Shown: positions 21,126-29,827 of the stretch, piece by piece
Numbering within the stretch: the stretch's first letter is position 1
Layout: each line of letters begins with the position of its first letter
Origin: Pasteurella multocida subsp. multocida OH4807
GTDB lineage: Bacteria > Pseudomonadota > Gammaproteobacteria > Enterobacterales > Pasteurellaceae
Length of the DNA stretch: 64,000 nucleotides
Assembly: GCA_000973525.1 (NCBI GenBank)
Contig: CP004391.1
Span: forward strand, 744,001 to 808,000
Direction of reading: 5' to 3'
Program-made: the position numbers and the translations under genes
Notes under the pieces: model-generated
What the model saw: only the letters and a program-made list of their open reading frames with translations
The model's database searches: none
What the model was told of the DNA's origin: nothing

Positions 21126-22586
21126 TTAATTCTCAGCGGGAAGTAAGCCTTTTTCACGTGCTTCTTTATCCCATTGAGGCACTACAGTTTTGAGGAATGC
21201 TGCTTTAGCTTTACGATCTTTTTCAATATCTACGCCTGTTGCTTTCCACGCATTTTCAGCGGTTGAAATATCAGGCACTTTTACAGGGTCTGTGATACCG
21301 TGTTTCGCTAATACACGAACTAATTCAGTTCTTGCATCAGACGCACGATCTAAACCTGTGCCAAGTACTTTTAAGATCACATCAGGGGCGTGAATATGAC
21401 CACCGTGACCTGCAGCTGAGTAGTCCCAACGCCATTGTGCGTGACGGATAGCTTGTAATGCGTCTTTCATTTCTTCTTTCGTCGCACCCGCCTCCCAAGC
21501 TGCTTTCGCTTCAAAGTGTGCTGCAACTAATTGATCTTCAAGTCTTAACATTACATCTTTAATTTCTTGTTTACGAGACTTCACGATGTCTTTTAATTTT
21601 TCTTTGCTTTGATCGTGACAGTTTGCACAAGTATGTTCAAAGGCATTGAATGGGTTACCAATTTGGTGATCAGTATAAACTTTACCATCTGCGCCTTGTA
21701 CTTTTGGCATATGGCAGTCAATACAAGTCACACCATTTTTACCGTGAACACCTAACATCCACGTTTCATAATCAGGGTGTTGTGCTTTTAACATTGGTGC
21801 TTTTGAAAGGGCGTGTGTCCAGTCAACAAAGCCGATATCATCGTAGTATTTTTCCATTGCATCAACAGTAATACCGTTGTCCCAAGGGAATGTCACTTGT
21901 TTTAAATCGCCAGCAAAATAGTATTCCACGTGACAGTTTGCACAAAGTGCAGCACGTTGATCTGTTCTATCTGCATCAGCAAATTTCTTATTAATTTTTT
22001 CTAAAGGACGTAATACGTGTGGGCGAGCGATACGTAACGCTGGTTTGCCTTCAGCAAAATCTTTCGATGTCGTATCGTGACAGTCTGCACAACCAATTGG
22101 GTTCACGATTTCAGAACCACCACTTCCCCAAGTTGCACCGAAATAACCAGCTTCGCCACGCTCTGCGATTAAACGAGGAACGTCTGGGCTTTTACAAGTC
22201 CAGCAAGCCATTGGCATTGGGCCGGCTTCTGGTGTCATTGGCGCACCAGTACGTAAAATTTCTCTTACATCAGTAATTGCATAAAAGTGTCCACGAGGTT
22301 TTTTATAGTCTTTTGCGAAAGCATAACCCGCCCATAAAACAACTACACGTGGGTCTTCATAGTTTACAGAATCAAGATCTGTAGATTGTGCAGTATTTGC
22401 CCAGCTTTGATATTGTTTTGGAAACTGTGCTTTGAAAAGATCATTTCTAGACTCAATCTTCAAATTTGGGTTAGCTGGTTCAACAGGCTGTGCAATGGGT
22501 TTATATTCAGCCATAGCACTTGGCGTAACTGAAAGTCCCCACGCAACGGAAACTGCAACGAGTAGACTCTTTTTGAAAGCGTTCAC
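21126..22586 (-). CDS. nrfA: NrfA cytochrome c552, ammonia-forming nitrite reductase
   Basis: A 486-residue periplasmic pentahaem enzyme that reduces nitrite to ammonium with six electrons. After a signal peptide (about 1-26, ending AMA-EY), the active-site haem motif is CWTCK at residues 128-132, with lysine as the proximal ligand. Four CxxCH motifs follow: CADCH, CANCH, CIDCH and CANCH. I set the start at the GTG at 22586, because GGAG lies eight bases upstream and the signal peptide begins there; an open frame to 22757 adds 57 codons of non-conserved hydrophobic sequence. FNR-like sites upstream suggest anaerobic induction. Confidence 0.95.
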   Translation of the reverse strand: MNAFKKSLLVAVSVAWGLSVTPSAMAEYKPIAQPVEPANPNLKIESRNDLFKAQFPKQYQSWANTAQSTDLDSVNYEDPRVVVLWAGYAFAKDYKKPRGHFYAITDVREILRTGAPMTPEAGPMPMACWTCKSPDVPRLIAERGEAGYFGATWGSGGSEIVNPIGCADCHDTTSKDFAEGKPALRIARPHVLRPLEKINKKFADADRTDQRAALCANCHVEYYFAGDLKQVTFPWDNGITVDAMEKYYDDIGFVDWTHALSKAPMLKAQHPDYETWMLGVHGKNGVTCIDCHMPKVQGADGKVYTDHQIGNPFNAFEHTCANCHDQSKEKLKDIVKSRKQEIKDVMLRLEDQLVAAHFEAKAAWEAGATKEEMKDALQAIRHAQWRWDYSAAGHGGHIHAPDVILKVLGTGLDRASDARTELVRVLAKHGITDPVKVPDISTAENAWKATGVDIEKDRKAKAAFLKTVVPQWDKEAREKGLLPAEN

Positions 22587-22708
22587 GATAATTACTCCAT
22601 AAAAAAGGTTAACCTTAAGATGATTTGTGTTAACACATGCTAATAAAAAATCATCAACCACCACAGCATTACTAATGAGAATTTTTATCATTAAAAACAA
22701 CATGATAA

Positions 22709-22722
22709 TTGATAAAAAACAA
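22709..22722 (-). promoter_or_regulatory. FNR-like site upstream of nrfA (proximal)
   Basis: TTGATAAAAAACAA, one mismatch from TTGAT-N4-ATCAA, about 123 bp before the nrfA start codon. FNR control of nrf is established in E. coli; the site here is by pattern only. Confidence 0.45.
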
Positions 22723-22783
22723 GCTAATTCAAGATAAAAAATAGCAAATAACAACACAATTTGCTGGGGTATTTGATGATTTA

Positions 22784-22797
22784 TTGTTTTGGATCAA
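22784..22797 (-). promoter_or_regulatory. FNR-like site upstream of nrfA (distal)
   Basis: TTGTTTTGGATCAA, one mismatch from the FNR consensus, about 198 bp before the nrfA start codon. Confidence 0.4.
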
Positions 22798-23053
22798 AAT
22801 TTGTCATATAGAACAATAAAAATAGGAAATATGTAGCATAGAAAATACCTATAAAGGAGTATGAAAACAGTCGTAGTACTAAGAAAAATAAAGGAATTAA
22901 ATTAAAATAGAAAAAAATTGAAACATACTCATTTTTAGGTAGAAAGGGTTTTTATGCTACAATTGAAATAAAAAGATGAATAGTAAGAAAAAATAAGAAT
23001 AAAAAATTGCAGTGACACAGCACCGCATCTTCTACGTCTATCAAACTAGAATA

Positions 23054-23533
23054 TCAAGGTTGGTGACGATAAATATTCGTACAGATCACTTGACCTAAAA
23101 TATGATAAGGCGAATTTTTATATATTTTGGCAAGTACCACCTGTTGAACTTTGACTGGAGAACGATGCCCCCTTCCCCAAAACTCGGTGTAATATGCGCT
23201 CTCGATTAAACTTAATCCACGACTTTCGCAATTCACTAAGAACGTTTTACGTGATGACATAGCATACTGTTGGGGTTGTTCAGGGTAAGCATACTCGGCT
23301 TTTGTCAAATTCTCGACCACATCAAAATAAATTAAATGGGTTTGCTCAGACATTCGCTTGACATGACTGGTATCAATAAATTGGTTAGGGTTGGTCAATC
23401 GAACTAAGCCAGAAGGAATCAGTGTCGGTGGTGTCAGCTCAACCTCGGCTGGTTTCACTTTTTCTGCAACAGGTAATCGAGTACAAGCTGTTAAACTGAG
23501 TAAAATTACAACCATAAAACCGAATCTCTTCAT
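23054..23533 (-). CDS. Protein E-like surface adhesin lipoprotein
   Basis: A 159-residue lipoprotein: signal peptide with lipobox LTAC, acylated Cys near residue 17. The mature part resembles Haemophilus influenzae protein E (adhesin E family), which binds vitronectin and laminin at the cell surface. Shared blocks include the PP...SGxxRL run after the lipobox, a YID/FID strand, HFDxVxNL-like IYFDVVENL, YPE, the NCES/NC position and the YTEFWGRG/DEFWGQG motif, plus a late Cys. The ATG at 23533 has GGAGG upstream; the frame opens five codons earlier. It is not obviously part of the nrf unit. Binding activity is inferred from family only. Confidence 0.75.
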   Translation of the reverse strand: MKRFGFMVVILLSLTACTRLPVAEKVKPAEVELTPPTLIPSGLVRLTNPNQFIDTSHVKRMSEQTHLIYFDVVENLTKAEYAYPEQPQQYAMSSRKTFLVNCESRGLSLIESAYYTEFWGRGHRSPVKVQQVVLAKIYKNSPYHILGQVICTNIYRHQP

Positions 23534-23685
23534 CACGCGCTCCTCCATGTCATCAAAACGATAATAAAAACAACCATAATGTCTATTTTCTATTCTAACG
23601 AGAGAATCGCATAGGCAAAAGTCTTTTTATGCGCTTTCTTGAAATAAAGAATCCACTAAAAGGAAGAAAAATTATTAAACAACTA

Positions 23686-23701
23686 TCGCAAACGTTTGCT
23701 T
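23686..23701 (+). promoter_or_regulatory. PurR operator upstream of purM
   Basis: Contains the perfect 12-bp palindrome gcaaacgtttgc (23688-23699), the core of the PurR box, about 60 bp before the purM start. Implies repression of purMN when purines are plentiful. Confidence 0.8.
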
Positions 23702-23760
23702 AGGCATGATACAATTCACCTAGTTTGAATTTATTATCTATTACGTTATAGGAAAGAACT

Positions 23761-24798
23761 GTGAGCAAACAATCATTAAGTTACAAAGATGCAGGCGTTG
23801 ATATTAATGCAGGTAATGCGTTAGTTGAAAAAATTAAAGCAGATGTTAAACGTACGACGCGTCCTGAGGTTATTGGTGGATTAGGTGGCTTCGGCGCACT
23901 TTGTGCTATCCCAAGCAAATATAAAGAGCCTATTTTAGTGTCAGGAACAGACGGTGTTGGAACCAAATTACGTTTAGCTATCGACCTCAACCGCCATGAT
24001 AGTATTGGGGTGGATTTAGTTGCGATGTGTGTCAATGATTTAGTTGTTCAAGGTGCTGAACCACTGTTTTTCCTTGATTACTATGCAACAGGCAAACTGG
24101 ATGTAGAGGTTGCAGCCAGTGTTATTAAAGGCATTGCGAATGGGTGTAAACAATCGGGTTGCGCTTTAGTCGGTGGCGAAACCGCTGAAATGCCCGGTAT
24201 GTATCACGCAGGCGATTATGACTTAGCGGGATTTTGTGTCGGTGTTGTAGAGAAGTCAGAAATCATTGATGGAGCCAAAGTGAAAGCGGGCGATGTGTTA
24301 ATTGCATTAGGTTCAAGCGGCCCACACTCTAATGGTTATTCTTTAATCCGTAAAGTGATCGATGTCGCAGGCGTCAACCCAGCGGAAGAGCAGCTTGCAG
24401 GTAAACCACTTGCCGATCATGTGCTTGCACCAACAAAAATTTATGTGAAGTCCATTCTTCAATTAATCAAACATGTTGATGTCCATGCGATTTCGCATTT
24501 AACTGGCGGCGGTTTCTGGGAAAATATCCCTCGCGTCTTACCTAAAAATGTGAAAGCAGTCATTGATGAATCAAGTTGGGAATGGCAACCCGTATTTAAG
24601 TGGTTACAAGAGAAAGGCAATATTGAGACATACGAAATGTACCGCACGTTTAACTGTGGCGTGGGGATGATTATTGCGTTACCACAACAAGATGTCGAAA
24701 CGGCATTAGCACTCCTCAAACAGACGGGTGAACAAGCTTGGGTGATTGGTCAAATCGAATCTGCTGCTGAAAACGAACAACAAGTTATCATTCGCTAA
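23761..24798 (+). CDS. purM: Phosphoribosylformylglycinamidine cyclo-ligase (AIR synthetase)
   Basis: A 345-residue cytoplasmic enzyme of de novo purine synthesis that closes the imidazole ring of AIR using ATP. Length equals E. coli PurM (345). Conserved blocks are [52 protein letters not shown] and [15 protein letters not shown]. It starts with GTG behind AGGAAAG. Its stop overlaps the purN start by one base (TAATG). The PurR box upstream indicates purine repression. Confidence 0.97.
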   Translation: MSKQSLSYKDAGVDINAGNALVEKIKADVKRTTRPEVIGGLGGFGALCAIPSKYKEPILVSGTDGVGTKLRLAIDLNRHDSIGVDLVAMCVNDLVVQGAEPLFFLDYYATGKLDVEVAASVIKGIANGCKQSGCALVGGETAEMPGMYHAGDYDLAGFCVGVVEKSEIIDGAKVKAGDVLIALGSSGPHSNGYSLIRKVIDVAGVNPAEEQLAGKPLADHVLAPTKIYVKSILQLIKHVDVHAISHLTGGGFWENIPRVLPKNVKAVIDESSWEWQPVFKWLQEKGNIETYEMYRTFNCGVGMIIALPQQDVETALALLKQTGEQAWVIGQIESAAENEQQVIIR

Positions 24799-25439
24799 TG
24801 AAAAAAATTGTTGTTTTAATTTCAGGTCAAGGTACAAATTTGCAGGCATTGATTGATGCCTGTCATTCTGGTTTTCTCCCTGCTGAAATTGTTGCTGTCA
24901 TCAGTAACAAAACAGAAGCGTTTGGACTCGAGCGCGCTAAAAAAGCAGGGATTCCTCACCACGTTTTTTTACGTAAACATTTTGACAGTCATTTAGCAAT
25001 GGACAACTGCATTGCTGATTACATTGAGTCAGTTCAAGCTGATTTGATTGTGTTAGCTGGTTATATGAAAATTTTAAGCGCTGACTTTACTCAGCGTTTT
25101 GCTGGGCGGATTCTCAATATCCATCCTTCTTTGCTGCCTAAATACCCAGGTTTAAACACTTATCAACAAGCATTAGATGCAGGTGAGAAAGAACATGGTA
25201 CCAGTGTGCATTTCGTGAATGAGGAAGTGGATGGCGGTGCCGTCGTTTTACAAGCTAAAGTGCCTATTTTTGCTGACGATGAGATTGCAGATATCGAAGA
25301 GCGAGTAAAAGCGCAAGAATTACGTCTCTATCCTCTCGTCGTCAAATGGTTTGTTGAAGACCGACTCAAATTAGTCAATGGACGTGCCTTTTTGGATAAT
25401 CAATGTTTGCCCGAACATGGCTATGCCACCGAAGACTAA
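24798..25439 (+). CDS. purN: Phosphoribosylglycinamide formyltransferase 1
   Basis: A 213-residue enzyme that formylates GAR with 10-formyltetrahydrofolate. The N-terminal ISGQGTNLQALIDA phosphate loop is intact, and the catalytic Asn and His lie in NIHPSLLPKYPGL. GTSVHFVNEEVDGGAV carries the catalytic Asp. It is translationally coupled to purM and followed by a terminator built on an uptake signal. Confidence 0.97.
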   Translation: MKKIVVLISGQGTNLQALIDACHSGFLPAEIVAVISNKTEAFGLERAKKAGIPHHVFLRKHFDSHLAMDNCIADYIESVQADLIVLAGYMKILSADFTQRFAGRILNIHPSLLPKYPGLNTYQQALDAGEKEHGTSVHFVNEEVDGGAVVLQAKVPIFADDEIADIEERVKAQELRLYPLVVKWFVEDRLKLVNGRAFLDNQCLPEHGYATED

Positions 25440-25453
25440 CAACATAAAAAGTG

Positions 25454-25477
25454 CGGTCTGTATTCAGACCGTTTTTT
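25454..25477 (+). terminator. Rho-independent terminator after purN, built on an uptake signal
   Basis: cggtctg (25454-25460) pairs with cagaccg (25465-25471) and six T follow. The left arm overlaps the uptake signal at 25449-25457. Confidence 0.85.
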
Positions 25478-25584
25478 ATACCTAAAAAATCTAAAATTAG
25501 CTTGCCTTGTTACTATTAATTTTATCCATTCTGTTTTAGAATTTACCGATTTTATTTTTCACTTTGTAAATAAAGGAGCATACA

Positions 25585-26211
25585 ATGAAATTAGTACACG
25601 TACAGCATCCCCTCGTCAAACATAAATTAGGTTTAATGCGTTCTGCAGATATCAATACTAAAAAATTTCGTGAGTTAGCCACTGAGGTCGGTAGCCTATT
25701 AACATATGAAGCCACCTCCGATCTAGAAACAGAAAAAGTCATTATCGATGGTTGGTGTGGTCCTGTTGAAATCGATCAAATTAAGGGTAAAAAAGTGACA
25801 GTTGTCCCTATTCTGCGTGCTGGCTTAGGCATGATGGATGGGGTATTAGAACATGTTCCAAGCGCACGTATCAGCGTGGTTGGGATGTACCGTGACGAAG
25901 AAACACTCAAACCTGTTCCTTATTTTCAAAAACTTGCGAGTGACTTAGAAGAACGCTTAGCCATTGTGGTTGACCCTATGTTAGCAACAGGTGGTTCTAT
26001 GATTGCGACGATTGATTTATTAAAAGAAAAAGGCTGTAAACATATTAAAGTCTTAGTACTCGTTGCTGCCCCTGAGGGAATTAAAGCGCTAGAAGCGGCT
26101 CACCCAGATATTGAACTCTACACCGCTTCCGTTGATAGCCACTTAAATGAACAGGGCTATATTATTCCGGGTCTTGGTGATGCAGGTGACAAAATTTTTG
26201 GGACCAAATAA
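25585..26211 (+). CDS. upp: Uracil phosphoribosyltransferase
   Basis: A 208-residue cytoplasmic enzyme that makes UMP from uracil and PRPP; same length as E. coli Upp. The PRPP-binding loop is [12 protein letters not shown], and the C-terminal uracil-contacting [16 protein letters not shown] is intact. Ribosome site AAAGGAG is strong. It precedes uraA but a terminator lies between, so the two may be only partly coupled. Confidence 0.97.
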   Translation: MKLVHVQHPLVKHKLGLMRSADINTKKFRELATEVGSLLTYEATSDLETEKVIIDGWCGPVEIDQIKGKKVTVVPILRAGLGMMDGVLEHVPSARISVVGMYRDEETLKPVPYFQKLASDLEERLAIVVDPMLATGGSMIATIDLLKEKGCKHIKVLVLVAAPEGIKALEAAHPDIELYTASVDSHLNEQGYIIPGLGDAGDKIFGTK

Positions 26212-26220
26212 TCCATAAAA

Positions 26221-26247
26221 AGCAGCATTGAGAATGCTGCTTTTTTT
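26221..26247 (+). terminator. Rho-independent terminator between upp and uraA
   Basis: agcagcatt (26221-26229) pairs with aatgctgct (26233-26241), followed by seven T. Confidence 0.85.
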
Positions 26248-26305
26248 CCATGTAATTTACATCGCTGTAAATTCAAGTTAATTCAGACAGAGAGTTGAAA
26301 CTTAA

Positions 26306-27562
26306 ATGACAAATCAAAATCAAACGGCTCCAGTAATGGAACAACATCAAGGTAAACAAGCCTTCGTTGGCTTACAAATGCTTTTCGTCGCTTTCGGCGC
26401 ACTGGTTTTAGTCCCACTCATCACAGGACTCAATGCCAATACCGCTTTACTCACCGCGGGGGTTGGAACCCTCTTATTCCAACTGTGCACGGGTAGACAG
26501 GTCCCGATTTTTCTTGCTTCCTCTTTTGCATTCATCGCGCCGATTCAATATGGCGTCGCGACATGGGGCATTGCAACAACAATGGGAGGCTTAGTCTTTA
26601 CAGGTTTGGTCTACTTTGCGTTAAGTACCTTAGTGAAATTAAAAGGGGCTGGGGCTCTACAGCGTGTTTTTCCACCTGTTGTGGTGGGACCTGTAATTAT
26701 CATCATCGGGATGGGGTTAGCGCCTGTCGCGGTTGATATGGCATTAGGTAAAAACAGTCAATACGACTATAACGATGCGGTGTTAGTGTCAATGGTCACA
26801 CTTTTAACCACATTAAGTGTTGCGGTATTTGCTAAAGGTATCATGAAATTAATTCCAATTATGTTTGGTATTACCGTCGGTTACTTATTGTGTCTATTCT
26901 TAGGGTTGATCAACTTCCAACCTGTACTAGATGCACCTTGGTTTAGCCTCCCTGAAATCACTACACCTGAATTTAAGCTTGAAGCTATTCTTTACTTATT
27001 GCCTATTGCCATCGCCCCTGCCGTTGAGCACGTTGGAGGCATCATGGCAATTAGTTCCGTAACAGGTAAAGATTTCTTGCAGAAACCTGGATTACATCGC
27101 ACTTTATTGGGCGATGGCGTAGCAACTAGTGCAGCTGCTTTTTTAGGTGGTCCACCTAATACAACTTATGCGGAAGTCACTGGCGCTGTGATGTTAACAC
27201 GCAACTTTAATCCAAACATTATGACATGGGCTGCCATCTGGGCTATTGCTATTTCATTCTGTGGCAAAGTCGGCGCATTCTTATCCACTATTCCAACTAT
27301 TGTAATGGGCGGAATTATGATGCTAGTCTTCGGATCAATTGCAGTTGTTGGTATGAGTACGTTGATTCGCGGTAAAGTAGACGTCACTGAAGCTCGCAAT
27401 CTTTGCATTATTTCGGTTGTCATGACTTTTGGTATTGGCGGGATGTTTGTGAACTTTGGTGAAGTATCACTAAAAGGAATCAGTTTATGTGCAGTTGTCG
27501 CGATCCTACTCAACTTAATTTTACCAAAAGCAAAGGATACACTCACCGAAGAGAATCAATAA
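26306..27562 (+). CDS. uraA: Uracil/H+ symporter
   Basis: A 418-residue inner-membrane transporter of the nucleobase/ascorbate (NCS2) family with about 14 helices. The family signature, QDFxxR-like, appears in the region around HVGGIMAISSVTGKDFLQKPGLHRTLLGDG, where Glu of AVEHVGG contacts uracil in the E. coli protein. GGPPNTTYAEVTGAV is also diagnostic. It imports the uracil that Upp converts to UMP. The N terminus is slightly longer than in E. coli UraA. No strong ribosome site is seen before the ATG. Confidence 0.94.
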   Translation: MTNQNQTAPVMEQHQGKQAFVGLQMLFVAFGALVLVPLITGLNANTALLTAGVGTLLFQLCTGRQVPIFLASSFAFIAPIQYGVATWGIATTMGGLVFTGLVYFALSTLVKLKGAGALQRVFPPVVVGPVIIIIGMGLAPVAVDMALGKNSQYDYNDAVLVSMVTLLTTLSVAVFAKGIMKLIPIMFGITVGYLLCLFLGLINFQPVLDAPWFSLPEITTPEFKLEAILYLLPIAIAPAVEHVGGIMAISSVTGKDFLQKPGLHRTLLGDGVATSAAAFLGGPPNTTYAEVTGAVMLTRNFNPNIMTWAAIWAIAISFCGKVGAFLSTIPTIVMGGIMMLVFGSIAVVGMSTLIRGKVDVTEARNLCIISVVMTFGIGGMFVNFGEVSLKGISLCAVVAILLNLILPKAKDTLTEENQ

Positions 27563-27570
27563 AATAAATG

Positions 27571-27602
27571 AGGGTTAAGACTTGCTTAACCCTTCCTTTT
27601 TC
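27571..27602 (+). terminator. Rho-independent terminator after uraA
   Basis: agggttaag (27571-27579) pairs with cttaaccct (27585-27593), followed by a T-rich tail. Confidence 0.7.
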
Positions 27603-27645
27603 GTTTACTCTTAGCACTCTTTTTCCGCATAAAATAGGCTATTAT

Positions 27646-28347
27646 TTGTTAAATAATTTCCAATTACCATTACCCATTCATCAAATCGATGATGAGACAT
27701 TAGATAACTTTTATGCCAACAATAATTTATTGTTGCTGAGTTCACTACGCAAAAATTTTGTGCAACCTGAGCAACAATTTTTCTATATTTGGGGAGAAAA
27801 AAGCAGTGGTAAAAGCCATTTATTAAAAGCTATTACCAATGAATTTTTCTTACATCACCGTCCTGCTATGTATGTTCCTCTAGAGAAATCACAATACTTT
27901 TCCCCAGCAGTATTAGAAAATTTAGAATTACAACAACTGGTGTGTTTAGATAATTTAGATGCCGTCATCGGTGATGCTGAATGGGAATTAGCCATTTTTG
28001 ATCTTTTCAATCGTATCAAAGCACAAGAATACACTTTACTAGTGATCAGCGCTAATCAATCGCCTACTGCATTGGCTGTCAGCTTACCTGACCTCGCCTC
28101 TCGCTTACGTTGGGGAGAAAGTTACCAGTTAAATCCACTCAATGACCAACAAAAAATCGAGGTATTGCAACAAAATGCGTATCAACGAGGGATTGAATTA
28201 CCCGATGAGGTGGCAAATTTTTTATTAAAACGTCTTGAGCGTGATATGAAAACCTTGTTTGAAGCGCTCAAAAAATTGGATCATGCCTCATTACAAGCAC
28301 AGCGAAAACTGACCATTCCCTTTGTAAAAGAAATTTTACAGCTATAA
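27646..28347 (+). CDS. hda: DnaA regulatory inactivator Hda
   Basis: A 233-residue AAA+ protein related to the DnaA ATPase domain. Bound to the sliding clamp it stimulates ATP hydrolysis by DnaA and so prevents over-initiation. The N-terminal clamp-binding FQLPLPIHQ motif is at residues 5-13 and Walker A is WGEKSSGKSH. I choose the TTG at 27646, because the longer frame to 27568 runs through the uraA terminator and the clamp motif should be close to the N terminus. Hda genes often use non-ATG starts. A terminator follows. Confidence 0.93.
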   Translation: MLNNFQLPLPIHQIDDETLDNFYANNNLLLLSSLRKNFVQPEQQFFYIWGEKSSGKSHLLKAITNEFFLHHRPAMYVPLEKSQYFSPAVLENLELQQLVCLDNLDAVIGDAEWELAIFDLFNRIKAQEYTLLVISANQSPTALAVSLPDLASRLRWGESYQLNPLNDQQKIEVLQQNAYQRGIELPDEVANFLLKRLERDMKTLFEALKKLDHASLQAQRKLTIPFVKEILQL

Positions 28348-28348
28348 A

Positions 28349-28380
28349 AAAACCGCATTCATCTGCGGTTTTTCTTTTAT
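28349..28380. terminator. Bidirectional terminator between hda and a lipoprotein gene
   Basis: aaccgca (28351-28357) pairs with tgcggtt (28364-28370), with A-runs to the left and T-runs to the right, so it can act on both convergent genes. Confidence 0.75.
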
Positions 28381-28381
28381 C

Positions 28382-28675
28382 TTAACGATTGTAGTTATAG
28401 TTGTAACGGTAACTTACACTCGGAAGAAACATCATCGGAGTTGGACGGTAGATGGTACGAGTTTGCACTTTTGGTCGGCTATCACTGGCATTTAATTCAT
28501 GATCAACCTCTTTTGAATAAGCCTGTTTTTGATCAGCAGGAACCGTATTCCCACTACTCACTCTTTGGTTATATTCTTGTAAGGTTTTCATATCCATTTG
28601 AACATTTCCCTGTGGCATTTGTTGTGTACAGCCAATTAATAATATACCAGCAGATAAGACAATTAATTTTTTCAT
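28382..28675 (-). CDS. Small predicted lipoprotein of unknown function
   Basis: A 97-residue protein with a lipoprotein signal peptide; the lipobox is LLIGC with Cys at about residue 16. The mature part is polar and low in complexity, with a basic tyrosine/asparagine-rich C terminus (SYRYNYNYNR). The ATG at 28675 follows GAGGA. No domain recognised. It sits directly after another exported protein gene on the same strand, 15 bp apart, so the two are likely co-transcribed. Confidence 0.7.
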   Translation of the reverse strand: MKKLIVLSAGILLIGCTQQMPQGNVQMDMKTLQEYNQRVSSGNTVPADQKQAYSKEVDHELNASDSRPKVQTRTIYRPTPMMFLPSVSYRYNYNYNR

Positions 28676-28690
28676 AAAATTCCTCAATTT

Positions 28691-29302
28691 TTAACGGCAA
28701 ATTACGCCAGATAACATATTTTTTCTGTGTTGAATATTTTGTGTTGCTAAATTTTTTCCCTGTTGATTTTCCTCATCCTGCACTTTTTGTGCGAGTTTGG
28801 GATCATGAATATAAAATACGGGGACGTATTGAATATTCTTTGCTGCTTCTTTAGACGAAACCGTCGCAGTTGCAATATTAGTATAATATTCTTGTTTATT
28901 CACAGGAACAACATAATAAGTCGTAGCATCCGTGACATCTACACCCGTTCTAGAATTAAAACCACTGCAAATTCCCGCACCAGACTCAAAAATTGTATGT
29001 GAAGACTTTGCTTCATTAATTTGAAAAACTTCAAATTCAATACTTCTTCCTAATGCTTTCGCATCATTATCATCCATAGTTGGATTCAATTTACGTGCAA
29101 AATCGCGATTCACATAAGTCACATTAGTAGGCTGTTCCGTTTCATGAATCGTTAATAACGAACTTTCTTCCTCTTGCACAATATGGGGCTGACCATATGT
29201 CTTCGTCACAGAATTTTCAGAAATATGCATAATCCAAGACTCAGCAAACACTGCAGTAGAGGAGAATATACATCCAAAAAACAACGCTCTAAGATACATC
29301 AT
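28691..29302 (-). CDS. Exported protein of unknown function
   Basis: A 203-residue protein with a Sec signal peptide cleaved near AVFA-ES. The mature part has two cysteines (about 107 and the penultimate position, VICR) that could form a disulfide. No known domain was recognised. ATGs at 29302 and 29299 are both possible, behind GAGAAAG; an earlier ATG at 29320 overlaps the end of the preceding gene and would lengthen the signal with charged residues. It lies between the YaeR-like gene and a small lipoprotein, all on the minus strand with small gaps, suggesting one transcript. Confidence 0.65.
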   Translation of the reverse strand: MMYLRALFFGCIFSSTAVFAESWIMHISENSVTKTYGQPHIVQEEESSLLTIHETEQPTNVTYVNRDFARKLNPTMDDNDAKALGRSIEFEVFQINEAKSSHTIFESGAGICSGFNSRTGVDVTDATTYYVVPVNKQEYYTNIATATVSSKEAAKNIQYVPVFYIHDPKLAQKVQDEENQQGKNLATQNIQHRKNMLSGVICR

Positions 29303-29309
29303 ATCTTTC

Positions 29310-29702
29310 TCACATCTCATATAATTCTAAAGGGAGATCATCGGGATCACGCAAAAAGGTAAAACGTTTGTTTGTTAAAGGGTCAATCCGAATTGGCTCA
29401 CAGCTTACTGCCTGTGCTTGTAAAAAAGCAACAACTTTATCGAGATTCTCCACACTAAACGCTAAATGACGCAAACCGCACGCTTCTGGGTTAGTAATAC
29501 GTGCTGGTGGATGAGGAAAAGAAAATAACTCAATTTGGCTACCATCGCCAAAACGCAAATCCAATTTATAGCTCTGGCGATCTGCACGATAGGTTTCTGC
29601 AATGATCTGAGCGCCTAAAATAGTCGTATAAAAATGTTTAGACCGTTGATAATCAGAGGCAATGATTGCGACATGATGAAAACCAAGAATAAGTAAATTC
29701 AC
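29310..29702 (-). CDS. yaeR: VOC family protein, YaeR type
   Basis: A 130-residue cytoplasmic protein of the vicinal oxygen chelate superfamily, close to E. coli YaeR (129). Conserved blocks: HHVAIIASDY, SKHFYTTILG, IELFSFPHPP, EACGLRHLAFSVENLD, KRFTFLRDPDDLPLELYEM. The metal-binding His and Glu positions are present in HHVAI, IELFSF, RHLAF and LELYEM. I set the start at the GTG at 29702, preceded by GGAGGGG; the frame opens five codons earlier at a TTG inside that ribosome site. The enzymatic role of YaeR proteins is not established. Confidence 0.85.
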   Translation of the reverse strand: MNLLILGFHHVAIIASDYQRSKHFYTTILGAQIIAETYRADRQSYKLDLRFGDGSQIELFSFPHPPARITNPEACGLRHLAFSVENLDKVVAFLQAQAVSCEPIRIDPLTNKRFTFLRDPDDLPLELYEM

Positions 29703-29765
29703 TGTTTTCCCCTCCAAAAATTGCGCTAATTATACGCATTTTGATTAAAATGTAAAATAAACGAA

Positions 29766-29806
29766 AAAAACCGCCCTTTTTTGATCAAAAATAAGCGGTT
29801 TTTTTA
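29766..29806 (-). terminator. Rho-independent terminator of the ccm operon
   Basis: aaaccgc (29768-29774) pairs with gcggttt (29795-29801); an inner ttttgatcaaaa palindrome extends the fold. The minus-strand tail is a long T-run. Confidence 0.75.
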
Positions 29807-29827
29807 TCTATCAAAGTAAAAATATTA

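Larger units (their letters stand above)
22587..23053. other. 467-bp intergenic region upstream of nrfA
   Basis: AT-rich and without a convincing gene. It holds the two FNR-like sites, the nrfA leader and, on the plus strand at 22956-22964, an extended -10 (TGCTACAAT) of unknown use. No terminator is visible after the adhesin gene that ends at 23054 on the same strand, so its transcript may run into this region. Confidence 0.5.

Noticed and set aside
22587..22757. 57-codon extension of nrfA
   Set aside because: Hydrophobic but not conserved, and it would place a second signal-like stretch before the real signal peptide. GGAG supports the GTG at 22586.
22861..22905. Short frame after AAAGGAGT in the region upstream of nrfA
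   Set aside because: About 14 codons with poor spacing to the ribosome site; no evidence of a real peptide.
27568..27645. 26-codon extension of hda
   Set aside because: Contains the uraA terminator; the clamp-binding motif should be near the N terminus.
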